Shown: in pieces, positions 1 through 8,103 of the stretch
Layout: every line of letters starts with the position of its first letter
Position numbering within the stretch: the stretch's first letter is position 1
Assembly (NCBI RefSeq): GCF_900091955.1
Contig: NZ_FMDF01000167.1
Location: 1-35,822 of the forward strand
Length of the DNA: 35,822 bases
Source: Streptomyces sp. Ncost-T10-10d
GTDB lineage: Bacteria; Actinomycetota; Actinomycetes; Streptomycetales; Streptomycetaceae
Direction of reading: 5' to 3'
Notes under the pieces: model-generated
Told to the model about the DNA's origin: nothing
What the model saw: only the letters and a program-made list of their open reading frames with translations
Databases searched by the model: none
Program-made: the position numbers and the translations under genes

Positions 1-393
1 CGCGTCGGCCGCGGACCCGGCCACCGCCCGCTCCACGGCCACCACGAGACCGGCGAGATCCCCGTCTGCGTACAGCACCGCGACACGGCCCCGCTCGGCG
101 AGCGCCCGCGCCGTCGCCGTCACCTCGGCGGGCAGCCCGTGCGGCGCCTCCGTCACACCCGTCAGGACCAGCGCGGCGGCCCCCGCTGCCGCCGCGTCCC
201 GCACCGCCACATCCAGCAGATGCCCCGGTACCGGCGCCAGCAGCACGGCGACCGTCCCGGCGGGCATGGCGGCGAGCCGGTCCGGGCGCGGTTCCAGGCG
301 CACCCCCGTGACCGCCACCGCGTCGAGCGGGCCCACCAGCGGACGGACCCCGTCGAGTCCGGGGGAGGAGAGGAGCTCCACGATGTTCGGCAT
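1..393 (-). CDS. PucR-family transcriptional regulator, N-terminal part (cut by window edge)
   Basis: The frame is open from an ATG at 393 leftwards off the window, giving 131 residues that begin MPNIVELLSSPGLDGVRPL. The alternating hydrophobic strands and Gly/Ala-rich turns, with a run resembling AVTGVRLEPRPDRL, fit the N-terminal purine-catabolism-regulator (PucR) domain. The C-terminal helix-turn-helix would lie outside the window. An in-frame ATG at 417 would add eight residues, but it would place the palindrome at 402-416 inside the gene. I prefer 393, although no strong ribosome site is visible for either. The gene is divergent from a DUF917/hydantoinase/base-permease operon, the usual place for a PucR-type activator of purine, pyrimidine or hydantoin catabolism, so it probably controls that operon. 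The family call is fairly safe; the effector is unknown. Confidence 0.7.
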   Translation of the reverse strand, partial: MPNIVELLSSPGLDGVRPLVGPLDAVAVTGVRLEPRPDRLAAMPAGTVAVLLAPVPGHLLDVAVRDAAAAGAAALVLTGVTEAPHGLPAEVTATARALAERGRVAVLYADGDLAGLVVAVERAVAGSAADA

Positions 394-401
394 CCATCCA
401 G

Positions 402-416
402 TGTGCTGCAAGCACA
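402..416. promoter_or_regulatory. Palindromic operator candidate between pucR-like gene and DUF917 operon
   Basis: TGTGCT-GCA-AGCACA is a perfect 6-bp inverted repeat with a 3-bp spacer. It sits in the 89-bp divergent gap, 9 bp from the regulator's start and about 66 bp from the DUF917 start. A symmetric site here fits a dimeric regulator binding its own promoter region. The assignment to the PucR-like protein is inferred from position only. Confidence 0.45.
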
Positions 417-482
417 TCGGGCTGTTCAATCGTGAGCCGCCGGCCCGTACGGGGCATGCTCTGCCTCCCTACGCTGGGTTTC

Positions 483-1568
483 ATGCACGTGGACGCCGGA
501 GCACTCACCGACTTCGCGCGGGGCTGTGCCGTCCTGGGGTCAGGGGGCGGCGGACCCGCCGATGTGACCCTTCCCGTCGCCGGACAGGCGATCGAGGAGT
601 GCGGTCCGGTGCCCGTGGTGGACCCGGCCGCGCTGCCTGCCGATGCGCTCGTCATGCCCGTCGGGCTCGTGGGGTCGCCCGCGGTCTCCGCCGAGCGGAT
701 CGGTGGCCGGGATGAACCCGCACGGCTGCGTGCCCGCTTCGAGACCCTGCACCGTGCGCCGGTGGCAGCGGTGATGAGCAGCGAGATCGGCGGCCTCAAC
801 GGCTGTGTCGCCGTCGCCTGGGCGGCCCGGCTCGGGCTGCCGCTGCTCGATGCCGACTCGATGGGTCGCGCCTTTCCGCGCATGGACCAGAACGTTCTGG
901 AACTGGCCGGACTGCGCCCGGGACCGGCCGTCCTCGCCGACGAACACGGCCACACCGTCGTCATCGACGACGTCGACGGCGCACACCTCGAACAGTTCGC
1001 CCGCGCCGCCGTCGTCGCCTTCGGCGGGCGGGCCGCATCCACCGATTACCCGCTCACCGCCGGGCAGGCGGCCCGGTATGCCGTCGCCGGATCTGTCACG
1101 CGCGCACTCGCCCTCGGCCGTGGCGAAGGCCCGGCACCGCTGCTCACCGGCAAGGTCTCCTCGGTCCGCAGGTACGCCACCGAGGGCGCCGACGGCGACG
1201 ACGCGACGGGCGTTCTGCTGGAGGGCGCGGGCCCCGACGTGGGACGGCTGGTGCTCGTCGAGGCCCGCAGCGAGTTCGTCGCGGCCCTGGAGGACGGCAC
1301 ACCGCTCGCCGTGGTGCCGGACGTGATCGCCCTGGTCGACGCGACGACGGGCTGGGCCGTCCCGGTCGAGGAGGTCCGCTACGGCCTCCGCGTCCACCTC
1401 GTCACGCTGCCCTCCGCCCCGGCCTGGTACACGCCGAGCGGCTTGCGACTGGCGGGCCCGTCCGCCTTCGGCCTCGCAGGCCTCGGTGGGCCCGGTGGGC
1501 ACGGTGGGGTCGCCCAGGGCGGTTCTCCGATCGCCCGCAGTCGCCCGCCCCAGGGAGGCACCCCGTGA
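483..1568 (+). CDS. DUF917 / S-methyl thiohydantoin desulfurase-like protein, copy A
   Basis: This is a 361-residue cytoplasmic protein of the DUF917 family, which Pfam now names after S-methyl thiohydantoin desulfurase. The family usually travels with hydantoinase/oxoprolinase proteins. Motifs shared with copy B (6082-7155) are GSGGGG near residues 20-25, EIGGLN, LDADSMGRAFP, LLTGKV, PDVIALVD and RYGLRV. The start at 483 is chosen because the GSGGGG motif then falls at the usual distance from the N-terminus; an upstream ATG at 432 would add 17 atypical residues. No good ribosome site is seen. The C-terminus carries a Gly-rich low-complexity tail of about 30 residues that copy B lacks. The stop overlaps the next start by 4 nt, so translation is probably coupled to the hyuA-like gene. 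The substrate is not known and is probably a hydantoin-like ring. Confidence 0.82.
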   Translation: MHVDAGALTDFARGCAVLGSGGGGPADVTLPVAGQAIEECGPVPVVDPAALPADALVMPVGLVGSPAVSAERIGGRDEPARLRARFETLHRAPVAAVMSSEIGGLNGCVAVAWAARLGLPLLDADSMGRAFPRMDQNVLELAGLRPGPAVLADEHGHTVVIDDVDGAHLEQFARAAVVAFGGRAASTDYPLTAGQAARYAVAGSVTRALALGRGEGPAPLLTGKVSSVRRYATEGADGDDATGVLLEGAGPDVGRLVLVEARSEFVAALEDGTPLAVVPDVIALVDATTGWAVPVEEVRYGLRVHLVTLPSAPAWYTPSGLRLAGPSAFGLAGLGGPGGHGGVAQGGSPIARSRPPQGGTP

Positions 1569-2905
1569 TCCTCGGTGTGGATGTAGGGCCCACCAACACC
1601 GATGCCGTCCTGCTCGACGGTGATCGGGCGGTACGGGCCGTCAAGGTGCCCTCGGTCGCCGGTGACGCCGTCGGGTCGCTCGCCGCTGCCGTCGGTGCGC
1701 TGCCTGCCGAACTGCGCCGCCGGGCCACCCAGCTCGCCGTTGGGCTGCGGGTCGCCGCCCGTGCGGTGAAGGAGCGGGACGGGCTGGCCCGGGTCGGAGT
1801 GCTGCGCGTCGGGGGCGCCGCCGCCGACGCCGTGCGGCCGTTGTTCGGCTGGCCCGAGGCACTGCGCGACGCCGTGTGCGCGGGCACCGCGAATGTCAGG
1901 GGCGGCGGGGGCCTCGCCCCCCGTGACACCATCGCGCTCGACCGGGACGCCGTCGCCCGGTTCGGCGCCGCGCTCGCGGGCCGAGCCGAGGCGTTCGCGG
2001 TCACCGCCGTGTTCTCGCCCGTCGACGGCAGCCAGGAGCGGGAAGCCGCCGAGATCCTGCGCGCCGAGACGGGCCCCGAAACGACCGTCCTGCTCTCCAG
2101 CGACGTCGGCACCCTCGACCTGCTGGCCCGAGAGAACGCCACGGTCCTCGACGCGGCCCTGTCCGTGCTCGTGGCACGGGTGGCCGACGAGCTGACCGCC
2201 GCCCTCCCGGGGCTCGGTCTCGCCCCCGGTGCCGCCGTCCTCGTCACCCGCAGCGACGGCACCCTGATGAGCCTGGAGTATCTGCGCCGCCAGCCCGGAC
2301 TCAGCCTGGGCAGCGGCCCGGCCTGCACCATCCGTGGTGCCGGACTCCTGGCCGGGCTCCGGGATGCCGTGGTCGCCGACATCGGCGAACGCCGTGCCCG
2401 GGTCGGAGCGCTGACCGGCGGCTACCCGCAGGAGGCCGGCCCCGGCGAACGCATCGGCGGCGTCCCGGTCACCCTGCGCTTCCCCGACCTGATCACCGTG
2501 AGCGCCGACGCACACCGCGAACTGGCCGAGGCCGCCGACCGGATGCGCCCCGCGGCCGGACTCCTCCCGCTGATCCTGGTCGGCGGCGGTGCGGGCGGTG
2601 TGCCCGGCCGCGTACTCGCCGGATTCGACGTCGTACGGCCCGAACACGGCGGCGTCGCCGGGGCGTTCGGCGCGGCGGCCAGCCCGGTCGGCGGGCACTG
2701 CGACCGCATCGTCCGCCGAGGACCCGGCCGCCGCCTCGATGCCGTACGCGACGAGGTACGGGACCTGGCCCGCGCCGGCGCCGTACGGGCAGGTGCCGAT
2801 CCCCGGCGCGTACGCACCCATGCGGAGCCGGACGTACCGGTGCCGTATCTGCCCGGCGCGGTGCTCCTTCGCGCACGGGCCGTGGGACCGCCGCTCCCGC
2901 TCTGA
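1565..2905 (+). CDS. Hydantoinase/oxoprolinase (HyuA-type) paralogue A, degenerate
   Basis: The gene encodes 446 residues of an ASKHA-fold HyuA-type protein. It begins at GTG 1565, overlapping the upstream stop (GTGA). It aligns along its length with the 531-residue copy at 4494-6089, for example RENATVLDAAL against RENATIINAAL and RSDGTLM against QNDGTLM. Family motifs are damaged. The first phosphate loop reads DVGPTNTDA instead of DVGGTNTDA. The IGTTHFLNA motif is replaced by AVGLRVAARA. DVGGTTADVG has become DIGERRARVG (residues 272-281). About 60 residues holding GIGGGS are missing after residue 312. There is no stop or frameshift and codon use is normal, so it is expressed as an intact but probably non-catalytic protein. 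It may be a structural partner of the intact copy or of DUF917 copy A. This reading is inference from the lost motifs. Confidence 0.8.
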   Translation: MILGVDVGPTNTDAVLLDGDRAVRAVKVPSVAGDAVGSLAAAVGALPAELRRRATQLAVGLRVAARAVKERDGLARVGVLRVGGAAADAVRPLFGWPEALRDAVCAGTANVRGGGGLAPRDTIALDRDAVARFGAALAGRAEAFAVTAVFSPVDGSQEREAAEILRAETGPETTVLLSSDVGTLDLLARENATVLDAALSVLVARVADELTAALPGLGLAPGAAVLVTRSDGTLMSLEYLRRQPGLSLGSGPACTIRGAGLLAGLRDAVVADIGERRARVGALTGGYPQEAGPGERIGGVPVTLRFPDLITVSADAHRELAEAADRMRPAAGLLPLILVGGGAGGVPGRVLAGFDVVRPEHGGVAGAFGAAASPVGGHCDRIVRRGPGRRLDAVRDEVRDLARAGAVRAGADPRRVRTHAEPDVPVPYLPGAVLLRARAVGPPLPL

Positions 2906-2999
2906 CCCCCGCTCCCCACCTCATTTCTCCCCTTCGGAGCAGCCCGGTGTCGTGCTGCTGCGCCCTCCTGCCCGCCCCGCCCACCCGAGGACCGTCCCC

Positions 3000-4445
3000 A
3001 TGACCCAGCAGTTCGATGTGCAACCACAGCCATCCGCACACCAGCAGGAGCAGCCGCTGAAGCAGTCGCAGGCACAGACGGACGAGGACTACCCGCTGGA
3101 GCGGGTGCCGCGCGCGGCCCGCTACTCCTGGCTCAACGTCGCCGTGCAGCGCTTCGGCCAGCTCTCCGACCTGACGCAGTTCCTCCTGGGCGCCGCGCTC
3201 GGCGCCGGACTCTCCTTCTGGGGCGCGTTCTGGGCGTTCACGCTCGGCTCGGTGATCCTGGAGATCGTCTGCATCTTCGTCGGCATCGCCGGTATGCGGG
3301 AGGGCCTGTCCACCTCGATGCTGGTCCGCTGGACCGGCTTCGGACGCTACGGCTCCACCCTCATCGGACTCGTCATCGCGGTCAGCCTGTTCGGCTGGTT
3401 CGGTGTGCAGACGGCGGTGTTCGCGGCCGGACTGCATTCCATCGTGCCCGCGCTGCCCGTCTGGGCCTGGTGCCTGATCTGCGGGCTCGCCGTCACCGCG
3501 CTCGTGCTGCGCGGTTTCCGCGCCATGGGCTGGACCGCGTTCGTCACCGTCCCCGCCTTCCTCGGCCTCGCGGGCTGGGCGATGACGGTCGAGTTCTCCC
3601 GGCACAACATCGGCGATCTGATGGCCTCCGCGCCGTTCGGCGCCCACATGTCCATCGCCACCGGCGCGACCATAGTCGCCGGCTCGTACATCGTCGGCGC
3701 GGTCACCACCCCCGACATGACCCGCTTCAACCGCAACACCGGCGACGTCGTCAAGCAGACCGTCGTCGGCATCAGCCTCGGCGAGTACGTCCTGGGCCTC
3801 GGCGGTGTGCTGCTCGCCTACGCGGTGAAGTCCTCCGACCTGATCGCCATCATCACGTCCTCCTCCGGCGTCATCGGCGTCATCGTCCTGGTCTCCGCCA
3901 CCGTGAAGATCAACAACTGGAATCTGTACTCGTCGTCGCTCGGCCTGATCGGCGCGGTCGAAGCGCTCTTCAAGGTCCGGCTGAACCGGGTCGGCACGAC
4001 CGTCACGATCGGGGTGCTCGGCAGCCTTGCCGCCGCTGCCGGAATCCTGGACCGGTTCACCGACTTCCTCACGGTGCTCGGCGTTCTCACCCCGCCGGTC
4101 GCCGGAATCATGGTCGCCGAGTACTTCGTGGTGAAGAAGTGGCGGCCACAGCTCGATGCGTCCCGCTCCGTCGGACGGCTGCCCGAGACCGAACCCAGCT
4201 GGGTGCCGGCCACGATCGCCCTGTGGGCCGCCGCATCCCTGTTCGGCTGGCTCGGTGACCACTACCAGTGGTGGGGGATCCCGGCACTCAACTCCCTGCT
4301 GCTGGCCGGGCTCGGCTATGTCGTCCTCGGCAAGCTCGGCCTGGTGCGCGGCGCCCGCGACCTGCCGTTCGCACAGCCGCTGCGACCCGCCGCGGCGATC
4401 GAGGCGGAAGCGGGCACGGCCCGGCCGTCGAACGCCACCGTCTGA
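3000..4445 (+). CDS. NCS1-family cytosine/purine/hydantoin permease
   Basis: This 481-residue inner-membrane protein has a polar Gln-rich N-terminus of about 45 residues followed by about 12 hydrophobic segments. It resembles CodB-like nucleobase:cation symporters of the NCS1 family, with FGQLSDLTQFLLGAALG at the first membrane segment and a TTPDMTRFNRNTGD loop near the middle. It starts at ATG 3000, preceded by GAGG at 2987-2990. The open frame extends further upstream, but that part is antisense-like sequence and overlaps the hyuA-like gene. The gene lies between the two HyuA/DUF917 pairs, all on the same strand, and so is the likely importer of the compound they degrade. Substrates in this family range over cytosine, allantoin, uracil and hydantoin, and the sequence alone does not say which. 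Confidence 0.88.
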   Translation: MTQQFDVQPQPSAHQQEQPLKQSQAQTDEDYPLERVPRAARYSWLNVAVQRFGQLSDLTQFLLGAALGAGLSFWGAFWAFTLGSVILEIVCIFVGIAGMREGLSTSMLVRWTGFGRYGSTLIGLVIAVSLFGWFGVQTAVFAAGLHSIVPALPVWAWCLICGLAVTALVLRGFRAMGWTAFVTVPAFLGLAGWAMTVEFSRHNIGDLMASAPFGAHMSIATGATIVAGSYIVGAVTTPDMTRFNRNTGDVVKQTVVGISLGEYVLGLGGVLLAYAVKSSDLIAIITSSSGVIGVIVLVSATVKINNWNLYSSSLGLIGAVEALFKVRLNRVGTTVTIGVLGSLAAAAGILDRFTDFLTVLGVLTPPVAGIMVAEYFVVKKWRPQLDASRSVGRLPETEPSWVPATIALWAAASLFGWLGDHYQWWGIPALNSLLLAGLGYVVLGKLGLVRGARDLPFAQPLRPAAAIEAEAGTARPSNATV

Positions 4446-4493
4446 CCCGTACGCCCACCCCGACATCCCCACCCCCTACGAAAGACAGACACC

Positions 4494-6089
4494 ATGCGCA
4501 TCGGAATCGACGTCGGAGGCACCAACACCGACGCCGCCCTTCTCGAGGACGACGACCGGATCGTCGCGACCGCGAAGACCCCCACCACCTCCGACATCAC
4601 CTCCGGCGTCACCGCGGCGATCCGGGCACTCGATCCGCCGATGGAATCCGTCGACGCCGTCATGATCGGCACGACCCACTTCCTCAACGCGCTGATCGAG
4701 GGCGCCCGGCTCGCACCCGTCGCCGCCGTACGCCTCGGCCTGCCCGCGACGGCCGCCCTGCCGCCGATGACCGACTGGCCGGATCGCCAGCGGGCGGCCG
4801 TCGGCGGGCACGGCTATCTCTGCCACGGCGGGCGGGAGTTCGACGGACGGCCGCTGTCGCCGCTCGACCCGGAGGAGCTGAAGCGCACCGCCGCCGACAT
4901 CGCCGCGCGCGGGCTGACCTCGGTGGCCGTCTCGTCCGTCTTCTCACCGGTCGCCGAGGAGGACGAGCGCCGGGCAGCCGAGATCCTCGGCGCGGAGCTG
5001 GGCCCGGGCGTCCACTTCTCGCTCTCCCACGAACTGGGCCGGATCGGACTGCTCGCCCGCGAGAACGCCACGATCATCAATGCGGCCCTGCGCGACCTGG
5101 CGACCGCGATCGTGGAGTCGTTCGCCAAGTCGCTCGCCGAGGTCTCGCTGACCGCGCCGTTCTTCCTGTCGCAGAACGACGGCACCCTGATGGATGTGGA
5201 CTTCGCCCGCGCCTACCCGGTGGCGACCTTCGCCTCCGGGCCCACCAACTCGATGCGCGGCGCCGCGTTCCTGTCCGGTCTCGGCGACTGCGCGGTCGTC
5301 GACGTCGGCGGCACCACCGCAGACGTCGGCATACTGGCGGGCGGCTTCCCGCGCGAGGCGGCGGGCGAGAGCGAGGCCGCGGGCATCCGCACCAACTTCC
5401 GTATCCCCGACGTCCTCTCGCTCGGCATCGGAGGCGGATCCCTGGTGTCGGCCGACGGCCGGACGGGCCCCCGCTCGGTCGGCTTCCGGCTCACCGAGGA
5501 GGCACTGGTCTTCGGCGGCAGCACCCTGACCGCGACCGATCTCGCGGTCGCCGCGGGCCGCGCCGACATCGGCGACCGCTCCCGTGTCGCGCACCTGGGC
5601 CGCGAGTTCACCGCCCGTGCGCTCGACCGGATCGCCGAGCGGCTGGCCGAGACCGTCGACCGGATGCGCACGTCGGCCGGACCGCTGCCGGTCGTCGCGG
5701 TGGGCGGCGGCAGCGTGCTGGTGCCCTCGGCCCTGCCCGGCTTCGACGATGTGCGCCGCCCCGGCCACTTCGACGTCGCCAACGCCGTGGGCGCCGCCAT
5801 CGCCCAGGTCGGCGGGGAGGTGGACCGGGTCTTCCAGGTCCCCGAGGGGCGCAGGGACTCCGTACTCGCCGAGGCCCGCGAGGAGGCCGTGGGCCGGGCC
5901 GAGAGCGCCGGCGCCAGGCCCGGCACGGTCCGCATCGTCGACGTGGAGGAGGTCCCGCTCGCCTATCTGCCGGGCGGCGCAACGCGTATCCGCGTCAAGG
6001 CGGTCGGCGACCTCGATCTGAACGGCATCGGCAGCACCCACGCCCCGACCGGGGCACGCGACACCCATGGAGCAGCGTCACATGCGTGA
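4494..6089 (+). CDS. Hydantoinase/oxoprolinase family protein, HyuA-type, intact copy B
   Basis: This is a 531-residue ASKHA-fold protein like the HyuA/oxoprolinase A subunit, which opens hydantoin- or oxoproline-type rings with ATP. All expected motifs are present: DVGGTNTDA at 6-14, IGTTHFLNA at 58-66, RENATIINAAL near 189-199, SQNDGTLM near 226-233, DVGGTTADVG at 270-279 and GIGGGS at 311-316. It starts at ATG 4494 behind a GAAAG ribosome site. Its 3' end overlaps the next gene, whose start (6082) lies upstream of this stop, so the two are coupled. No HyuB-type B subunit occurs in the window; the partner appears to be the DUF917 protein. The exact substrate is unassigned. Confidence 0.87.
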   Translation: MRIGIDVGGTNTDAALLEDDDRIVATAKTPTTSDITSGVTAAIRALDPPMESVDAVMIGTTHFLNALIEGARLAPVAAVRLGLPATAALPPMTDWPDRQRAAVGGHGYLCHGGREFDGRPLSPLDPEELKRTAADIAARGLTSVAVSSVFSPVAEEDERRAAEILGAELGPGVHFSLSHELGRIGLLARENATIINAALRDLATAIVESFAKSLAEVSLTAPFFLSQNDGTLMDVDFARAYPVATFASGPTNSMRGAAFLSGLGDCAVVDVGGTTADVGILAGGFPREAAGESEAAGIRTNFRIPDVLSLGIGGGSLVSADGRTGPRSVGFRLTEEALVFGGSTLTATDLAVAAGRADIGDRSRVAHLGREFTARALDRIAERLAETVDRMRTSAGPLPVVAVGGGSVLVPSALPGFDDVRRPGHFDVANAVGAAIAQVGGEVDRVFQVPEGRRDSVLAEAREEAVGRAESAGARPGTVRIVDVEEVPLAYLPGGATRIRVKAVGDLDLNGIGSTHAPTGARDTHGAASHA

Positions 6090-7155
6090 GATCAACCTCG
6101 ACAATCTGGACGACATCGCGCGCGGCGCGGGCATCCTGGGCACCGGCGGGGGCGGCGACCCGTACATCGGCAAGCTGCTGGCCCGCGAGGCCATCCGCAA
6201 GCACGGTCCGGTCCGGCTCGTCGCCTTCGACGAGGTGCCGGCCGACGCGACCGTCGTACCCGTTTCCGGGATGGGCGCGCCGACGGTGCTGCTGGAACGC
6301 GTCCCGGCCGGTGGCGAGGAGGTGGCCGCCCTGCGCGCCCTGGAGAAGCACATCGGCCGGCCCGCCACCCACATCGCGCCGATCGAGGTCGGCGGCGTCA
6401 ACTCCATGCTGCCCATCGCCTGCGCCGCCGAGGCGGGGCTGCCGCTGGTCGACGGCGACGCCATGGGCCGCGCCTTTCCCGAGGCGCAGATGGTGCTGCC
6501 CGGTCTGATCGGAGTGGCCAACACGCCGATGGCGCTCGCCGACGACAAGGGCAACAGCATCATCGTCGACGCCGTCTCCAACCACGCCGCCGAGCGCATC
6601 GCCCGGGCCGTCTGTGTGGAACTCGGCTGTCAGATCTCCACCGCCGACACCGTGATGCGGGGGGACCAACTCGCCGACGGTCTCGTCCCCGCCACGCTGA
6701 CGCTTGCCGAACGGCTCGGCGCCGCCGTCCGCGAGGCGCGCGCGACGCACGCCGACCCGGTGCACGCGGCCCGCACCATGCTGTCCGGCACCCATCTGCT
6801 GACCGGCAAGGTCGTCGACGTCAGCCGCCGCACCCAGGGAGGCTTCGCCCGGGGCAGCGCCCGTATCGAGGGCATCGGCGACGATGCGGGCCGGATCCTG
6901 GAACTCGGCTTCCAGAACGAGCATCTGCTCGCCACCCGCGACGGCGAGACGGTCGCCACCACGCCCGACCTCATCTGCGTGCTGGACACCGACACCGGCG
7001 ACCCGGTGACGACGGAGGGCCTGCGCTACGGCCTGCGCGTCAGCGTCCTCGCGGCCCCTTGCGACCCGCGGTGGACCACACCGGGCGGCCTGGCCCTCGC
7101 CGGGCCGCGGTACTTCGGGTACGACGTGGACTATCTGCCGTTCCGGCAGGTCTGA
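6082..7155 (+). CDS. DUF917 / S-methyl thiohydantoin desulfurase-like protein, copy B
   Basis: This is a 357-residue DUF917-family protein with GTGGGG, EVGGVN, VDGDAMGRAFP, LLTGKV, PDLICVLDTDTG, RYGLRV and a closing AGPRYFGYDVDY-type C-terminus. That makes it a more canonical member than copy A. ATG 6082 is preferred because GGAG lies at 6069-6072, 9 nt upstream; an alternative ATG at 6067 would put that site inside the gene. It overlaps the end of the intact HyuA gene by 8 nt, implying coupled translation and probably a complex or sequential steps. A strong hairpin terminator follows at 7177. The product is cytoplasmic, with no signal or membrane segment. Confidence 0.86.
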   Translation: MREINLDNLDDIARGAGILGTGGGGDPYIGKLLAREAIRKHGPVRLVAFDEVPADATVVPVSGMGAPTVLLERVPAGGEEVAALRALEKHIGRPATHIAPIEVGGVNSMLPIACAAEAGLPLVDGDAMGRAFPEAQMVLPGLIGVANTPMALADDKGNSIIVDAVSNHAAERIARAVCVELGCQISTADTVMRGDQLADGLVPATLTLAERLGAAVREARATHADPVHAARTMLSGTHLLTGKVVDVSRRTQGGFARGSARIEGIGDDAGRILELGFQNEHLLATRDGETVATTPDLICVLDTDTGDPVTTEGLRYGLRVSVLAAPCDPRWTTPGGLALAGPRYFGYDVDYLPFRQV

Positions 7156-7176
7156 TACGCAGCACCGGCCCGGCAG

Positions 7177-7213
7177 CTCTCGGCCGGTCCGCTTCACACG
7201 GACCGGCCGAGAG
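7177..7213. terminator. Bidirectional hairpin terminator
   Basis: A perfect 15-bp inverted repeat (CTCTCGGCCGGTCCG and its complement) with a 7-nt loop sits 21 bp after the DUF917 copy B stop and 10 bp before the end of the convergent SPW gene. It is followed by TTTCCT on the plus strand. It would separate the catabolic operon from the leftward genes. Confidence 0.85.
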
Positions 7214-7223
7214 GTTTCCTGTC

Positions 7224-7667
7224 TCAGACCGAGCGCTTGCCGCTCTTCATCGACACCACTACGCAGACCAAGCCCAGCAGGACGGTCAGTCCGCCGATGA
7301 TGACGTTGTTGAGGATGATGCCCAAGCCGGGGCCGCTGCCGACGACCCACGTCGAGGCGATCAACCAGGCGCCCATGGCGCATATGGCCCAGCTCAGGCC
7401 GTACATCCGCTCCGGCATGACGGTGAACCCGAGGCCCAGCACGGCGATCGCGATACCCATGATCAGGTTGTTCGTCATGAGTGCGGGCTGACTCGCCGTG
7501 AAGTGGAGCACCCAGGGCGAGATGGCGCAGTAGAGACCGATGAGGAACACCGGTGCGTCCACCAGGGCCACATCACGCCCGCCGAGCATTCGCGTGTAGC
7601 GATCGCGCATTTCGGAAATATCGGGGTGGCTGGCCATGTCACGGCCGGTGTGCGAGACGTTCGACAT
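7224..7667 (-). CDS. SPW-repeat membrane protein
   Basis: This is a 147-residue membrane protein with a short polar N-terminus and four predicted membrane helices, at about 38-56, 64-82, 91-109 and 116-138. The first SPW motif is ISPWVLHF at residues 49-56. A second, degenerate copy reads LSW at 91-93, as expected for the SPW-repeat family, which has a tandem two-helix unit. The start at ATG 7667 is supported by a strong AGGAGG ribosome site at 7675-7680. The family is common in Streptomyces and has no established function. The gene stands alone between a terminator and an AT-rich upstream region. Confidence 0.85.
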   Translation of the reverse strand: MSNVSHTGRDMASHPDISEMRDRYTRMLGGRDVALVDAPVFLIGLYCAISPWVLHFTASQPALMTNNLIMGIAIAVLGLGFTVMPERMYGLSWAICAMGAWLIASTWVVGSGPGLGIILNNVIIGGLTVLLGLVCVVVSMKSGKRSV

Positions 7668-7705
7668 GGGTTCGCCTCCTTCGCTGTCGCAGACCTGAAC
7701 GGCGC

Positions 7706-7766
7706 CTTGTGTGCAGAATGGCCTGTTATGTATATTCTGCTCTTATCTCACCCTTATGTGCAGATT
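7706..7766. repeat. AT-rich promoter region with direct and inverted repeats upstream of SPW gene
   Basis: Two near-identical 14-mers, CTTGTGTGCAGAAT at 7706-7719 and CTTATGTGCAGATT at 7753-7766 (12 of 14 match), flank a central ATTCTGC at 7734-7740, which is the inverse of GCAGAAT at 7713-7719. The stretch is much richer in A+T than the surroundings. It is probably the promoter/operator region of the SPW gene, and it also marks where the ADP-ribosylglycohydrolase remnant ends. No regulator can be named. Confidence 0.35.
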
Positions 7767-7796
7767 CAAGGCGTGTGGATATCCGTGGGAATCGCA

Positions 7797-8103
7797 CCAC
7801 ATGGGTCACCGTCCAGCCGCCGGGCCAGGGCCAGCAGATCGGGCGTCCGCAGCACGGGAGGTCGAGGCCGTCCCGTTCCAGCAGGGACTCCGCGACCAGG
7901 ACGGCCATCTGGGTGTCGTCCGTGGCCTCGCCCGGATCCCAGCCGCCACCCCCGCACATCGTGCCGACGCCGTCCGGGAAGCGGGCCCCGTACACACCGG
8001 CGGGGCCGAACTCGAACGGTGCCCCCAGTGCGTCACCGACTGCCGATCCGACGACGGCACCCGCCACCCGGTCCTGCCGGTCCACGACGCTCGGACGGTT
8101 CAT
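7797..8103 (-). pseudogene. ADP-ribosylglycohydrolase remnant (truncated)
   Basis: From ATG 8103 leftwards the frame reads MNRPSVVDRQDRVAGAVVGS and continues with VGDALGAPFEFGPAGVYG and GWDPGEATDDTQMAVLVAESLLE. This is the N-terminal quarter of an ADP-ribosylglycohydrolase, including the metal-binding TDDTQM motif. Family members are about 300-350 residues. Here similarity stops after about 85-100 codons. The reading frame appears to slip near 7870, where the neighbouring frame gives the more natural LLALARRLDGDP, and it then runs into the AT-rich segment. The catalytic C-terminal half is absent, so the gene is dead. The same open phase extends upstream to about 8262 (beginning MADDPAWPRAAVYDPAGG). 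I do not recognise that extension; it may belong to another eroded gene. Nothing else is visible between 8104 and 8342. Confidence 0.65.

Noticed and set aside
2493..4472. A 659-codon minus-strand open frame
   Set aside because: It lies opposite the NCS1 permease, has a Gly/Asp/Glu/Arg-rich composition without domains, and is an artefact of high GC.
4268..6508. A 746-codon plus-strand open frame overlapping the permease end and the HyuA gene
   Set aside because: It is Arg-rich without motifs, while the HyuA and DUF917 frames carry conserved motifs throughout.
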